NCBI RefSeq assembly: GCF_003696365.1
Contig: NZ_RFFM01000001.1
Location: forward strand, 806,001-870,000
Length of the DNA: 64,000 nucleotides
Reading direction: 5' to 3'
Origin: Stutzerimonas zhaodongensis
GTDB lineage: Bacteria; Pseudomonadota; Gammaproteobacteria; Pseudomonadales; Pseudomonadaceae
Every line of letters begins with the position of its first letter. Positions within the stretch are counted from its first letter, which is position 1. Below, in pieces: positions 36,031-46,356 of the stretch. A program made the position numbers and the translations under genes. The notes beneath the pieces were generated by a model, which was given only the letters and a program-made list of their open reading frames with translations, made no database searches and was not told where the DNA came from.

Positions 36031-39000
36031 CAGGTTTCCTCCGGTTTGACGCGCATGAACAACAGGTACAGGCAGGGCACCGCCAGCAGGGTGAGCAGGG
36101 TGGCGAAGCCCAGTCCGCCCATGATGGTGACGGCCATATTGGCAAAGAAGGGGTCGAACAGCAGCGGCACCATGCCCAGTACCGTGGTACCCGCTGCCAT
36201 CATCACCGGCCGCAGGCGCGAGGCAGATGCTTCGACGATGGCGGTCAGACGCGGTACTTCATCGGCGATCTGCCGATCGATCTCATCCACCAGTACCACG
36301 GCGTTCTTGATCAGCATGCCCGTGAGGCTGAGCAGGCCGAGCAGGGCCATGAAGCCGAACGGCTGCCCGGTGACCAGCAACCCAAGGGTGACGCCGCAGA
36401 GTGCCATCGGTACGACCAGCCAGATCATCAAAGGCTGCCGGACCTTGGCGAACAGCAACACCGTGACCAGCACCATCGCCAGGTATGGCACCGCCAGGGT
36501 GCTGGCCAGCGCCTGCTGGGCGTCGGAGGACTGCTCATGATCACCGCCCCATTCCAGCGTATAGCCGGTCGGCAGTTCGATGCCCTCCATCAGGGGGCGT
36601 ATCCGCTCAAAGGCAACATTGGTGTTCTCGCCGTCGCGCGGCTCGGCGCGCACGGCTATGGTCCGTTCACGGCCGTAGCGGCGGATCATCGATTCCTCGG
36701 TAGTCGCCTCGATTCCATCGGCGACCTGGGCCAAGGGCACGTAGCGGCTGCTCGCCGGGCTCCAGACCAATCGCTGCATCAGGTCACCGGGCTCGACGCG
36801 ATCCTCCGGCGTTGCGCGCAGCAGAATCGGGATCAGCTCGTCCCGCTCACGGAACACGCTGACCTGCTGGCCTTCGCTGGCCACCGACAGGGCTTGCGAT
36901 ACCTGCTGGCGGGTCAGGCCGGCATCTGCCAGGCGATCGAGCGCCAGCCGAGGTCGCAGTACCGGAACAGGCGCGCGCCAGTCATCGCGGATGTTGAAGA
37001 CGTTGCCTTGCTCGTGAAGGATTCGCTGACCTTCGGCTGACAGCCTGCGTAACTCTTCGGGATCCGGGCCACTGATGCGAGCTTCGAGCTTGGCCTCGGC
37101 ATTCGGGCCAAACATGAACTGCGCTGCGGCCACGTCGGCGGAGGGGTAGCGGCCCGGCAAGGTCTGGTTGACCTCGTGCACCAGGCCGGCGATCACGTCG
37201 GGCTCCTCGGTGCGTACCAGAAAGTGCATCAGTGCAGGGTTGGGCTGCTCCGGCGCATAGGTAAGCATGAAGCGCGATGCACCTGAGCCGACGAAAGTGG
37301 ACACATCCTTCACGCCTTCCAGCTTTTTCAGGTAACCCTCGACATCCTCGGCGGTGCGGCTGGTTTCGCGGATGTGCGTGCCCTGCGGCAGGAACAGGTT
37401 CACATAGAAGATCGGTGTGCTCGAAGGCGGGAAGAAGCTCTGCGGCACTCGGCTGAAGCCCAACACGCTGAGCACTGTGAGGACCACCAGAATGCCCAGC
37501 GTCAGCCAGGGATGCGCAAGTACCGAGCCGGCGATGCGGCGGTAACGGTTGTAGATCGGGCCGCTGTAAGCCTCGTCTGCGTCGGACTCGTCGTCTTCTT
37601 GTCGATCGCCCTTACGCTCCAGCAGGTAATAGCCGAATAGCGGCACCACCAGCAGCGCCAGCAACCAGCTGAGCAGCAGCGAGGTGGCGATGACGAAGAA
37701 CAGCGAAAACAGGAACTCGCCGGTGGTGTCCTGAGACAGACCGATCCCGGCGAAGGCGAGAATGCCGATGATGGTTGCGCCCAGCAGCGACCATTGCGTC
37801 TGCTGCAGCGTCTTGCGCGAGGCTTCGAGGATGCTTTTGCCACGTTGCTTCTCGATCAGCATGCCGTCACAGACCACCACGGCGTTGTCCACCAGCATGC
37901 CCATGGCAATGATCAAGGCGCCGAGTGAAATACGCTCCAGCTCGATTCCCGCCAGCCACATCACCAGCAGCGTGCCAAGTACGGTGAGGAACAGCACCGC
38001 GCCGATGATCACCCCGGCGCGCACGCCCATTGCCAGGCACAGCACGCCCACGACGATGGCGACCGAAAGAAAAACGTTGAGCGCGAAGCTGTTGACCGAT
38101 TCGTTGACGATGCTGTGCTGCTGGTAGAGCGGGTGCAGCTCGGCACCGAGCGGCATCAGGTGCTGCATGGATTCCAGCTTCGCCTCGACGCTGCGGCCCA
38201 CTTCGACGATGTTGCTGCCGGAGATACCGCTGATGCCAAGGGTCAATGCCGGCTCGCCGTTATGTCTGATGATCTGGCGCGGCCGCTCCGCATAGTCGCG
38301 CTTGATGGTCGCAATGGAACCCAGATCGACGCTTTGCTGCCCCTGGCCCACCGGCAAGGCGCGCAGGGCGTCGAGCGAATCGAAAGCGCCGGTCGGGCGG
38401 ATATGCACGAAGAACTCGCCAGCGCGTACGCCACCAGATTCGACCGCGGCATCGGCATCGGCCAGCGCGGCGACCAGCTCCTGAGGCGACAGACGCAGCG
38501 CTGCAAGACGCGCCTGATCGACCTCGACAAGAATTCGCTCTTCACGCACACCGGCAATTTCCACCTGGCCCACGCCCTCGGCGGTGATCAGGCCGCGACG
38601 CAGATCCTTGGCGACCTCATGCAGCTCCTTGAGCGTCAGGCCATCACCCGTGAGCGCGAAGAAAATCCCGTAGACGTCGCCGAAGTCATCGTTCACCAGG
38701 GGCGGATCGAGGCCTGGTGGCAGCTTCTGCTGGGCATCGCCAATCTTGTTGCGCAGCTGATCCCAGATCTGATCGAGCTGCTCGCCGGAATAGCGATCCT
38801 GAATCTCGACACGTATTTCAGCCAGGCCGACCATCGAACGAGATCGGATCTCCTTGACCTCGGAAAGCTCCTGAATCGCGCTTTCCAGCGGCTCGGTGAC
38901 CTCCTGCTCGACCTCAAGCGCAGTCGCGCCGGGATATTGCACCGTGACGATGGCTTCTTTGATAGTGAATTCGGGGTCTTCCAGGCGGCCCATCTCGAAG

Positions 39001-39086
39001 TACGCGAGCACGCCTCCGATCAGGCAGATGAGGACCAGAACCCAGATGTTGACCGGCTTGCCGATGGCGTAACGAGCTAAGTCCAT
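36030..39086 (-). CDS. RND multidrug efflux pump, inner-membrane subunit
   Basis: A 1018-residue proton-driven pump of the AcrB/HAE-type superfamily, with 12 membrane segments and two large periplasmic loops. It begins MDLARYAIGKPVNIWVLVLI. In membrane segment 4 the sequence is ALIIAMGMLVDNAVVV: Asp400 corresponds to AcrB Asp407, but the next residue, an Asp in AcrB, is Asn401. The segment-10 Lys is kept (LTGMLIKNAVVLVDE). The gene follows the adaptor by four bases and overlaps the channel gene by one. It resembles the TriC-like branch more than MexB or AcrB. Substrates cannot be told from sequence. Confidence 0.9.
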   Translation of the reverse strand: MDLARYAIGKPVNIWVLVLICLIGGVLAYFEMGRLEDPEFTIKEAIVTVQYPGATALEVEQEVTEPLESAIQELSEVKEIRSRSMVGLAEIRVEIQDRYSGEQLDQIWDQLRNKIGDAQQKLPPGLDPPLVNDDFGDVYGIFFALTGDGLTLKELHEVAKDLRRGLITAEGVGQVEIAGVREERILVEVDQARLAALRLSPQELVAALADADAAVESGGVRAGEFFVHIRPTGAFDSLDALRALPVGQGQQSVDLGSIATIKRDYAERPRQIIRHNGEPALTLGISGISGSNIVEVGRSVEAKLESMQHLMPLGAELHPLYQQHSIVNESVNSFALNVFLSVAIVVGVLCLAMGVRAGVIIGAVLFLTVLGTLLVMWLAGIELERISLGALIIAMGMLVDNAVVVCDGMLIEKQRGKSILEASRKTLQQTQWSLLGATIIGILAFAGIGLSQDTTGEFLFSLFFVIATSLLLSWLLALLVVPLFGYYLLERKGDRQEDDESDADEAYSGPIYNRYRRIAGSVLAHPWLTLGILVVLTVLSVLGFSRVPQSFFPPSSTPIFYVNLFLPQGTHIRETSRTAEDVEGYLKKLEGVKDVSTFVGSGASRFMLTYAPEQPNPALMHFLVRTEEPDVIAGLVHEVNQTLPGRYPSADVAAAQFMFGPNAEAKLEARISGPDPEELRRLSAEGQRILHEQGNVFNIRDDWRAPVPVLRPRLALDRLADAGLTRQQVSQALSVASEGQQVSVFRERDELIPILLRATPEDRVEPGDLMQRLVWSPASSRYVPLAQVADGIEATTEESMIRRYGRERTIAVRAEPRDGENTNVAFERIRPLMEGIELPTGYTLEWGGDHEQSSDAQQALASTLAVPYLAMVLVTVLLFAKVRQPLMIWLVVPMALCGVTLGLLVTGQPFGFMALLGLLSLTGMLIKNAVVLVDEIDRQIADEVPRLTAIVEASASRLRPVMMAAGTTVLGMVPLLFDPFFANMAVTIMGGLGFATLLTLLAVPCLYLLFMRVKPEET

Positions 39087-39090
39087 CGGC

Positions 39091-40179
39091 TTACTTCCGC
39101 CGTTCGGCTTTGATCGGCTGGTCTTGCGAAAGCTTGCTGCCGCCTGCTACCACCACGAGCATGTCATCGTTCAGCTCGCCACTGACCACCGCGTGATCGT
39201 CTTCGATGCGCTCGAGCTTCAGGTCCTGGCGCTGGGCGTGGTCGTCCACTGCAAGCCATAGGTAATGGCTGCCATTGGGTGCTGTCTGCACGGCATTGAG
39301 CGGCAGGCGAAAGCGCGGCTGCGTATCGTCCTGGGGGATGGCTGGGCGTTGCAGATGCACGCGCATGGCCATGCCCGGCAGCAGGTTGTAATCAGTCGGC
39401 TGTTCGCCGCGCAGGGTCAGACGGTAGGTGCGCGAGCCCTCGCGCGGCTGGGTACTGTGCTCCTTGTAGGTCAACGGCAGCTCGAGGTCGCCGATGATCA
39501 ACTCGCCTCTGGCCTGCAAGGTGTCGTTAAGTGGAATGCTCAACGCCGCGGTTTCGGGCAAGTCGACCGTAACCTCGATGTGCTGGTTGTTCTGCAATTC
39601 GATGATGGGCGACCCCGTGGCGACCACCATGTCCGGTTCGACCAGCCGCCGTGCGACGACGCCATCGAACGGTGCCTCCAGTGTGCTGTGCTTGATATTG
39701 CGCAGGGCGCTGTCACGGGCTACGCGCGCCGCCACTACGTTGGCTTGCAGCGGTTCGATGGCCGCCGGTGCGAGGATGCCCTCGGCCAGCAAAGCGCGCT
39801 TGCGGGTCAGATCCGCTTCCAGTTGGCGCAACCGCGCGTCAGCCTCACGCTTTTGCAGTTCGTAGTCGGTGCGGTCGAGCTTGGCCACCGCCTGCCCTTT
39901 CTTCACCGGCGAGCCTTCGTCGACGAGAATGCGTTCGACCCGCCCTGGCACCTGAAAGGCCAGCTGCGTGGTGGTCACACTTTCGACCACGCCGGAAAAC
40001 CGCAGCGCCTCGGGCTTTTGGTTGATGCGCTGCAGTGGCTCGACGAAGGCTACGCGGGGCGGCAGTTCGGCCGGTTCATCCTCGCCGGCACAGCCGGACA
40101 GGACGAGCAACAGGCCAAGTGATGCGCTTATGCAGACGTGATGAATAGGGGCTCGAGGCATTCGCTGTAGCGGAGACAT
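39091..40179 (-). CDS. RND efflux periplasmic adaptor (membrane fusion protein)
   Basis: A 362-residue HlyD-like adaptor. The N-terminus is a lipoprotein signal (LLLVLSGCAGEDE), so the protein is likely anchored by a lipid in the inner membrane. Lipoyl, coiled-coil hairpin (QKREADARLRQLEADLTRKR) and beta-barrel domains follow in the usual order; the half-motif AFQVPGRVERILVDEGSPVK and the matching LEAPFDGVVARRLVE mark the lipoyl halves. AGGAG lies five bases before the ATG at 40179. It is the first gene of the efflux operon. Confidence 0.9.
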   Translation of the reverse strand: MSPLQRMPRAPIHHVCISASLGLLLVLSGCAGEDEPAELPPRVAFVEPLQRINQKPEALRFSGVVESVTTTQLAFQVPGRVERILVDEGSPVKKGQAVAKLDRTDYELQKREADARLRQLEADLTRKRALLAEGILAPAAIEPLQANVVAARVARDSALRNIKHSTLEAPFDGVVARRLVEPDMVVATGSPIIELQNNQHIEVTVDLPETAALSIPLNDTLQARGELIIGDLELPLTYKEHSTQPREGSRTYRLTLRGEQPTDYNLLPGMAMRVHLQRPAIPQDDTQPRFRLPLNAVQTAPNGSHYLWLAVDDHAQRQDLKLERIEDDHAVVSGELNDDMLVVVAGGSKLSQDQPIKAERRK

Positions 40180-40395
40180 CCGTACTCCTGAGTGGTTAGA
40201 ACGAGCAAGGCTTTGCAGCGTCCAAGCGCTACGACAGATTCAGTAGAGCCCCGCTCTGGCCCGGGAGTTCGACCAATTCTCAAGTGACCCGCCGGTCAGC
40301 TGGTTTTGCCTGCTGCATTGGGGGCACGGTCTATCTGTCGCCGATTGGGCGTATCATTGCCCGGCGTTCAAAAGTCAGTGCAGGAGAAAGTCGCA

Positions 40396-40863
40396 ATGCA
40401 AGGTCAGCCACAAGTCATCGAATATCTAAAAGAACTGCTGCGTGGGGAGCTGGCGGCGCGCGATCAGTATTTCCTGCACTCGCGCATGTACGCGGATTGG
40501 GGCTTCACCAAGCTTTACGAGCGGATCAACCACGAGATGGAAGAGGAAACCCAGCACGCCGATGCGCTGCTCAAGCGAATCCTGTTCCTCGAAGGCACTC
40601 CGGACATGACGCCAGAGCCGATGCATCCGGGCCATACGGTACCCGAGATGCTGCGCAGCGACCTGGCGCTGGAGTACAAGGTGCGCGAAGCGCTGGCCAA
40701 GGGCATTACTCTGGCCGAACAGCACAACGACTACCAGACTCGCGACATTCTCGCGTTGCAGCTGATGGATACCGAAGAAGATCACGCCTACTGGCTCGAG
40801 CAGCAGTTGGGCATGATCGACCGCATCGGCTTGCAGAATTACCTGCAGACGCAGGCGAGCTGA
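40396..40863 (+). CDS. ftnA: ferritin of the FtnA/BfrA type
   Basis: A 155-residue four-helix iron-storage protein, very close in sequence to P. aeruginosa FtnA (PA4235, once called bacterioferritin A). Ferroxidase ligands are in place: Glu18, Glu51 and His54 (EETQHAD), a Glu at about 93, Glu127 and His130 (EEDHAYW). The residue at the heme-ligand position (Met52 in true bacterioferritins) is Thr52, so it should not bind heme through Met. The ATG at 40396 is preceded by AGGAG. It stands alone, convergent with a chemoreceptor gene. Confidence 0.88.
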   Translation: MQGQPQVIEYLKELLRGELAARDQYFLHSRMYADWGFTKLYERINHEMEEETQHADALLKRILFLEGTPDMTPEPMHPGHTVPEMLRSDLALEYKVREALAKGITLAEQHNDYQTRDILALQLMDTEEDHAYWLEQQLGMIDRIGLQNYLQTQAS

Positions 40864-40880
40864 TTCACTAGGCGGACAGC

Positions 40881-40909
40881 ACGAAGCCAGGCGCGATGCC
40901 TGGCTTCGT
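40881..40909. terminator. bidirectional hairpin between ftnA and the chemoreceptor gene
   Basis: ACGAAGCCAGGC (40881-40892) pairs perfectly with GCCTGGCTTCGT (40898-40909) over a five-base loop, placed between two convergent stops. Only short T-containing tracts follow. Confidence 0.7.
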
Positions 40910-40923
40910 CGTTTCTGGTTAGG

Positions 40924-42846
40924 TCAGATGCGGAAGCGACTGACCATCGTCTGCAGCTGGCTGCCAAGGCGCGCAAGCTCCACGCTCGACGCCGCCGTTT
41001 CCTCACTGGCTGCCGCCGTCTGCTCAGACACGTCACGTACATTGACTACGCTGCGGCTGATTTCTTCGGCTACGGCGCTCTGCTCTTCGGCAGCAGTGGC
41101 AATCTGCTGATTCATCGCCTGGATGTTCGACACCGTGCTGGTGATGCGCGCCAGTGAGGTGCCTGCGCGGCGGGTCAACTCGACACTGCTCTCGGTAAGG
41201 TTACGGCTGTTCTGCATGATGGCAGAGACCTGCTGGGTGCCGCTCTGCAGCGCCGTGACCAGCTGCTCGATCTCTTCGGTGGACTTCTGCGTGCGCTGGG
41301 CCAAACCGCGCACTTCGTCGGCGACTACGGCAAAGCCGCGTCCGGCTTCGCCAGCTCTGGCAGCTTCGATCGCGGCGTTGAGCGCCAGCAGGTTGGTCTG
41401 CTCGGCCACCGCACGGATCACGCCCATCACGCTGCCGATCTTGTCGCTATCGCTTTGCAGCGCATTCATCGCTTCCGAGGAGCGGATGACTTCGCTGGCC
41501 ATGCGTTCGATCTGCGTTACAACCTCTGCCACTACCCGGTCACCTTCGCGTGCCTCATGGTCAGCGTCGGTGGCGGCCTGCGCAGCTTGCTCGGCATTGC
41601 GGGCAACTTCCTGAACGGTTGCCGACATCTCATGCATGGCCGTTGCCACCTGATCGGTCTCTTCCTTCTGGCTGTTGACCCCCGCACTTGTCTGCGTGGT
41701 TACGGCCGACAACTCTTCGGCCGCACTGCTGATCTGACTGACGCCGTCGCGAATGCCGCCGATCAGCTCGCGCAGCGTCGAACCCATCTGTTGAATGCCT
41801 TGCTGCAAGACGCCCAGCTCGTCGCGGCGGGTGATGGCCGCAGTGGCCGTCAGGTCGCCTGAGGCGATGCGTTCCACGTCCGCCAGTGTGGTGCGCAGGG
41901 GAAGTATGATCTGGCGAGTGATCAGCCAGGCCGCAAGAACGCCGAGCAGCAAGGCCAGCGCCGTGCTGATCACCAGACGGCTACGTGCCTCACCGCTCTC
42001 GATGTCCAGGCGATTGAGCTGAAACTCGTACAGGGCGTCGCTGATACGTACGATTTCCTTCTGCTGGTCGGTCATCTCCTGACGTGCCTTGGCGATCGCC
42101 TGGGTAGCGCTCGCCAACGTGGCTATCGCAGTGCGGTACTCGCCCAACACGGCGCGAATCTCGCTGGCGGCATTGCCACCGAGCTGGTCAATCACGCGTT
42201 GGTGCTTGTCCATCGTGGCCAGCGCGGCGTCGAGCTGGGAATTGACCGCGCTGATGTTTTCAGCGGTGGGCGAGGCCAGGTAGATGCGCAGCAGATATTG
42301 CGCCTGCTTGATCTCTTCCCTGACCTGGGTGATGGCCAGCAGCTGATCGAAGCGTTGTTCGTCGTATTCGGGCAACTGCACGACTCGCGCATTGATAGCG
42401 TCAGTGAGCGCGCTCAGCCGGACAGCGTCTCTGTCGATGGTCTGCTGTGCTCCGTTTGCCTGCGCATAGGCTTGGCGCATATCGCCGAGCGAGCGCTGAT
42501 ACTGCTCGTTGTAGCCGGCCTGTTCCTTGAGCATCGCGACGTTCACGGGGTTTTTGAATGCGTTGAGCAGCTTGGTCTGTTGGGCCAGGTAGATATCGAG
42601 GTTCTTGTCCAGCCGCTCGGTGGACTCCGTGTCGCCGTTGGCCAGCATGAACTGCAGACGCGCAATGCGCAGCCCGGTGAGCGTATTGTTGAGGTGCGAT
42701 ATCTCGGTCATCCAGCCGCTGCGTTGGATCACGCCTCCCAAGCTGCCCCAGCCACTCCAGGCAAGGATCACTGTGAGAACCAGAACGGCGCCAAAGCCCA
42801 TCGCGAGCTTGCGGCTGACGCCAACGTTGCCAAACCACTTATTCAT
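40924..42846 (-). CDS. methyl-accepting chemotaxis protein with helical bimodular sensor (McpS-like)
   Basis: A 640-residue chemoreceptor. Membrane segments flank a long, wholly helical periplasmic region of about 250 residues, the length and pattern of a helical bimodular (HBM) domain as in P. putida McpS, which senses TCA-cycle acids. HAMP follows ([20 protein letters not shown]), then a signalling domain with [20 protein letters not shown] then [14 protein letters not shown]. The C-terminus ends VSRFRI. The ligand is an inference from domain type alone. Confidence 0.85.
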   Translation of the reverse strand: MNKWFGNVGVSRKLAMGFGAVLVLTVILAWSGWGSLGGVIQRSGWMTEISHLNNTLTGLRIARLQFMLANGDTESTERLDKNLDIYLAQQTKLLNAFKNPVNVAMLKEQAGYNEQYQRSLGDMRQAYAQANGAQQTIDRDAVRLSALTDAINARVVQLPEYDEQRFDQLLAITQVREEIKQAQYLLRIYLASPTAENISAVNSQLDAALATMDKHQRVIDQLGGNAASEIRAVLGEYRTAIATLASATQAIAKARQEMTDQQKEIVRISDALYEFQLNRLDIESGEARSRLVISTALALLLGVLAAWLITRQIILPLRTTLADVERIASGDLTATAAITRRDELGVLQQGIQQMGSTLRELIGGIRDGVSQISSAAEELSAVTTQTSAGVNSQKEETDQVATAMHEMSATVQEVARNAEQAAQAATDADHEAREGDRVVAEVVTQIERMASEVIRSSEAMNALQSDSDKIGSVMGVIRAVAEQTNLLALNAAIEAARAGEAGRGFAVVADEVRGLAQRTQKSTEEIEQLVTALQSGTQQVSAIMQNSRNLTESSVELTRRAGTSLARITSTVSNIQAMNQQIATAAEEQSAVAEEISRSVVNVRDVSEQTAAASEETAASSVELARLGSQLQTMVSRFRI

Positions 42847-43141
42847 TCGGATACCAATTCAAAGGACGATCAGAAGGCCGCGACGTCATGTCAGCAGCAA
42901 AGGTGCGCCCCGGTTCTCGGCATGGAAAACACGGACTTTAGTGTGTCGCTAATATGGCGCCATAAATTCGACAAATGGTTGTCGAGGCTTCTGCGACGCT
43001 GGCGCTTTGGTGGGAAGTCACATCGAGCCTGTCACGACCTCCTGCAACAGCTGCCATTGCTCGCCATGGGCGAATGAGTGGGCGGGCACGTAGCCACCGG
43101 GGTGCAAGCGCGCCAGGCCAGCGGTGACTACCGCAGCGGGC
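42847..43141. other. intergenic region upstream of the chemoreceptor
   Basis: About 295 bases between the chemoreceptor start and the end of cueR. It must hold the chemoreceptor promoter. On the minus strand just beyond cueR there is an open stretch of about 40 codons ending GEQWQLLQEVVTGSM, but it has no start codon or ribosome-binding site. I see no recognisable gene. Confidence 0.35.
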
Positions 43142-43549
43142 TCAATGGGATTTGAGCGTGCAGCCGGACTCCAAGTCCTTGAGGATCGGGCAATCCGGCC
43201 GGTCGTTGCCCTGACAGCTGTTGACCAGTTCCTGCAGGGTGTCGCGCAGGCCTACCAGCTCTTCGATTTTCCGGTTCAGCGCGTCTATGTGCGCGCCGGC
43301 CAGCGCTTTTACGTCGGCACTTGCGCGTTGGCGGTCCTGCCAGAGGGTGAGCAGTTTGCTGACCTCTTCGAGCGAAAACCCCATGTCCCGCGACCGCTTG
43401 ATGAAGGCAAGGCGGTGCAAATCCTCTTCGCCGTAGTGGCGGTAGCCGTTGGCGCTGCGTCCGGCCGGTGAGATCAGGTCAATCGATTCGTAGTAGCGAA
43501 TCATCTTTGCCGACAATCCGCTTTTCCTTGCTGCTTGCCCAATGTTCAT
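43142..43549 (-). CDS. cueR: copper(I)-responsive MerR-type regulator CueR
   Basis: A 135-residue MerR-family activator, the same length as E. coli CueR. The helix-turn-helix is MNIGQAARKSGLSAKMIRYY, and the metal loop CQGNDRPDCPIL places Cys112 and Cys120 exactly as in E. coli. Ser77, the residue that marks regulators of monovalent metals (Cu+, Ag+, Au+), is present. I use the ATG at 43549; one at 43561 adds four residues. It lies 44 bases downstream of copA in the same direction and should act on the two operators between copA and copZ. Confidence 0.93.
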   Translation of the reverse strand: MNIGQAARKSGLSAKMIRYYESIDLISPAGRSANGYRHYGEEDLHRLAFIKRSRDMGFSLEEVSKLLTLWQDRQRASADVKALAGAHIDALNRKIEELVGLRDTLQELVNSCQGNDRPDCPILKDLESGCTLKSH

Positions 43550-43593
43550 ACTGAGTACCAACGATCTTGAGGGTTGTGGGTTGGTCGCTGCGC

Positions 43594-45975
43594 TTACTCC
43601 TCCGGCTTCCAGCGTTTGAGCAACAGCGCGTTGCTGACCACGCTGACGCTGGACAGCGCCATCGCCGCGCCGGCGACCACCGGGCTGAGAAAGCCAAAGG
43701 CTGCCAGCGGAATGCCCACCAGGTTGTAAATGAAAGCCCAGAACAGGTTTTGCTGGATCTTGCGATAGGTGCGGCGACTGATATCGAGCGCAGCGGGGAC
43801 TAGTTGTGGATCGCCCCGCATCAGCGTAATGCCAGCAGCATGCATGGCGACGTCCGTGCCGCCACCCATGGCGATACCGACATCGGCTGCGGCCAGTGCC
43901 GGCGCGTCGTTGATGCCGTCGCCGACCATGGCAACCACTGCGCCGTCTTTTTTCAACTGCGCGACGGTTGCCGCCTTGTCTGCCGGCAGGACCTCCGCGT
44001 GCACGCTGTCGATCTGCAGCGCTTCGGCTACCACTCGGGCGCTGCCTCGGTTGTCCCCGGTTATCAGGTGGCTACGGATGTGCCGCGCATTCAAAGCCGC
44101 TACCGCCTCAGCAGCACCTTCTTTGAGGCTGTCGCCGAAAGCGAACAGGCCGAGCACTCGCGGCTGCGGTGCGGTCTCGATCAGCCATGACAGGGTGCGC
44201 CCTTCGGCTTCCCACGCTTGCGCCTGACTGGCCAGTTCACCCGGCTGCAAACCGCTGTCATCGAGCAGCCGACGATTGCCCAGCGCCAGCGAACGGCCGT
44301 TGAGATCACCCGCAATGCCGCGACCGGTAAGTGACTGGCTGCGCTCAACCTCGCCCACGGCGAGCCCTGCTTCTTCGCAGCGGTCGAGCACCGCACGAGC
44401 CAGCGGATGCTCACTACCGCGCTGCAGTGCCCCGGCTTCGCGCAACAGCGCAGATTCATCGCCGTCGACGGCGTGCAGATGCACGATGCGCGGCTTGCCG
44501 GACGTCAACGTGCCGGTCTTGTCGAAGGCAACCGCGGTCACGGCGTGGGCGACCTCCAGCGCTTCGGCATCCTTGATCAGGATGCCGTGCCGTGCAGCGA
44601 CGCCCGTGCCTGCCATGATCGCGGCAGGTGTTGCCAGGCCAAGGGCGCAAGGACAAGCGATGACCAGGACCGATACGGCATTGAGCAAGGCGATTTCAGC
44701 CGATGCGCCCGCGAGCAACCAGCCGGCGAGTGTCAGCAGGGCAATGACCAGCACCGCCGGGACGAACACCTGGCTGACCTTGTCCACCAGCTTCTGAATA
44801 GGGGCCTTGGCGGCCTGAGCGTCTTCGACCAGACGGATGATGCGTGCCAGCACCGTCTCGGCACCTAAAGCGGTGGTGCGCACAAGCAGCCGGCCTTCGC
44901 CGTTGATGGCCCCGCCCGTTATGCGATCACCCGGCACTTTGCTCACTGGAAGACTTTCGCCGCTGATCAGCGCTTCGTCCGCCTGGCTTTCGCCCTCGAC
45001 CACCTCTCCGTCGACCGGGAAGCGTTCGCCGGGCTTTACCAGTATCAGGTCGTCCAGGCCCAGGGCGGCGATTGCTACGTCCTCCTCACGCCCATCAACG
45101 ACCCGCACGGCACGGTCGGGGCGTAGTGCCTCGAGGGCGCGGATCGCGGCGCTGGTCTGGCGCTTGGCGCGGCTTTCGAGGTACTTGCCCAGCAGCACCA
45201 GAGCGATGACGACGGCTGAAGCCTCGAAGTAAAGGTGCGGCATTTGTCCCGCCGGCGCAGCCCACCATTGGTAAAGGCTCAAGCCGTAGCCGGCACTGGT
45301 GCCGATCGCGACGAGCAGATCCATGTTGCCGGCGCCGGCGCGCACTGCTTTCCAGCCGGCTACATAGAAACGCGCACCGAGGATGAACTGCACGGGTGTG
45401 GCCAGTAGAAACTGCGCCCACGCAGGGAGCATCCAGTGTTGTCCGAACAGGTCGCCGACCATCGGCAACACCAGCGGTGCCGCCAGTAGCAATGCGGCGA
45501 TGACCGCCCAGCGTTCCCAACGTAGCCGGGTTTCGGCTTTTTCGGCAGCGGGCTGGTTGTCCCTCTCGCCCTGAGCCTTGTAACCCGCCGCTTCGACGGC
45601 CTGGATCAGCACGGCTGGATCGAGCGAGCCCAACACCTCGATACGCGCCCGCTCGTTTGCAAGATTTACCGATGCGCTGCGTACGCCGGGCACCTTGAGC
45701 AGCGCGCGCTCGACACGGCCGACGCAGCTGGCGCAGGTCATCCCCTCGATCGCCAGTTCAAGGCTCTGCACCGGAACCCCGTAGCCCGCTTTCTCTACTG
45801 CCTGCACCAGGCCCGCAAGATCGGCTCCGTTGGCTTGCACCCGCACCTGCTCAGCTGCGAAATTGACCGCGGCACTGTCGACGCCAGGCACCTTCAACAG
45901 GGCTCTCTCGACCCGGCCGGCGCAGCTGGCGCAGGTCATGCCGGATATGGGCAGTGTATAGGTGGCGCTGGTCAT
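43594..45975 (-). CDS. copA: copper-exporting P1B-type ATPase CopA
   Basis: A 793-residue Cu+ pump of the cytoplasmic membrane. Two N-terminal heavy-metal-associated domains each carry GMTCASC, followed by eight membrane segments with the ion site CPCAL ([13 protein letters not shown]), the phosphorylation loop DKTGTLT, the SEHPLA motif and the hinge [16 protein letters not shown]. The start at 45975 ([11 protein letters not shown]) has GGAG upstream; the frame stays open to 46098, but that extension would overlap the CueR operators and promoters. Induction by CueR is very likely. Confidence 0.95.
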   Translation of the reverse strand: MTSATYTLPISGMTCASCAGRVERALLKVPGVDSAAVNFAAEQVRVQANGADLAGLVQAVEKAGYGVPVQSLELAIEGMTCASCVGRVERALLKVPGVRSASVNLANERARIEVLGSLDPAVLIQAVEAAGYKAQGERDNQPAAEKAETRLRWERWAVIAALLLAAPLVLPMVGDLFGQHWMLPAWAQFLLATPVQFILGARFYVAGWKAVRAGAGNMDLLVAIGTSAGYGLSLYQWWAAPAGQMPHLYFEASAVVIALVLLGKYLESRAKRQTSAAIRALEALRPDRAVRVVDGREEDVAIAALGLDDLILVKPGERFPVDGEVVEGESQADEALISGESLPVSKVPGDRITGGAINGEGRLLVRTTALGAETVLARIIRLVEDAQAAKAPIQKLVDKVSQVFVPAVLVIALLTLAGWLLAGASAEIALLNAVSVLVIACPCALGLATPAAIMAGTGVAARHGILIKDAEALEVAHAVTAVAFDKTGTLTSGKPRIVHLHAVDGDESALLREAGALQRGSEHPLARAVLDRCEEAGLAVGEVERSQSLTGRGIAGDLNGRSLALGNRRLLDDSGLQPGELASQAQAWEAEGRTLSWLIETAPQPRVLGLFAFGDSLKEGAAEAVAALNARHIRSHLITGDNRGSARVVAEALQIDSVHAEVLPADKAATVAQLKKDGAVVAMVGDGINDAPALAAADVGIAMGGGTDVAMHAAGITLMRGDPQLVPAALDISRRTYRKIQQNLFWAFIYNLVGIPLAAFGFLSPVVAGAAMALSSVSVVSNALLLKRWKPEE

Positions 45976-46006
45976 GGTTCGCTCCGGTTGCAGCCTGGAT
46001 TTGATA

Positions 46007-46037
46007 ATGCTCAACCTTGACCCGATGGCAAGGTCAA
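46007..46037 (-). promoter_or_regulatory. CueR operator/promoter of copA
   Basis: On the minus strand: -35 TTGACC (46037-46032), 19-base spacer, -10-like GAGCAT (46012-46007). The dyad ACCTTG ... CAAGGT (46014-46034) fills the spacer. An over-long 19-base spacer with this dyad is the MerR-family signature, as in the E. coli copA promoter. Confidence 0.85.
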
Positions 46038-46067
46038 GCAGAGCGACAGCTGGCCGCGGCAAGTCCA

Positions 46068-46098
46068 TTGACCTTAACACCGTGGCAAGGTCGAACAT
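46068..46098 (+). promoter_or_regulatory. CueR operator/promoter of copZ
   Basis: On the plus strand: -35 TTGACC (46068-46073), 19-base spacer, -10-like GAACAT (46093-46098). The dyad ACCTTA ... CAAGGT (46071-46091) has one mismatch relative to the copA site. It lies 35 bases before the copZ ATG. Confidence 0.82.
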
Positions 46099-46132
46099 CA
46101 GAACAGTGCTATCAGCCCATCAGGAGTGACCC

Positions 46133-46324
46133 ATGCAGACGTTCAATGTTGAAGGCATGACCTGCGCCCATTGTGAGCGCGCCGTGATCAATGCAATCCA
46201 GGTCCGCGACGCGGACGCCAGGGTCGAAGTGGATCTGGGTGCGGGCGTGGTGCGCGTGGATGGCCGGCTCGATGACACGACGATTCGCGAGGCAATCGAG
46301 GAGGAGGGCTATCAGGTTCGGTAA
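46133..46324 (+). CDS. copZ: copper chaperone CopZ (heavy-metal-associated domain)
   Basis: A 63-residue single HMA domain with the Cu(I) site GMTCAHC. The His in place of Ser or Gly in MTCxxC is common in bacterial CopZ proteins, and the fold ends in EAIEEEGYQV as usual. It should carry copper to CopA in the cytoplasm. AGGAG is seven bases before the ATG. It is divergent from copA with its own CueR-type promoter. Confidence 0.93.
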   Translation: MQTFNVEGMTCAHCERAVINAIQVRDADARVEVDLGAGVVRVDGRLDDTTIREAIEEEGYQVR

Positions 46325-46356
46325 GTCGTAGCGGCAGCGGTGCTGCCGCGGCCGAT

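Noticed and set aside
42847..43141. Open frame of about 40 codons on the minus strand beyond cueR, ending in GEQWQLLQEVVTGSM
   Set aside because: No start codon within the intergenic space, no Shine-Dalgarno and no recognised family; looks like chance coding potential.
45976..46098. Longer copA start at 46098
   Set aside because: The extension runs across both CueR operator/promoter sites and shows no heavy-metal domain sequence; the start at 45975 has a ribosome-binding site.
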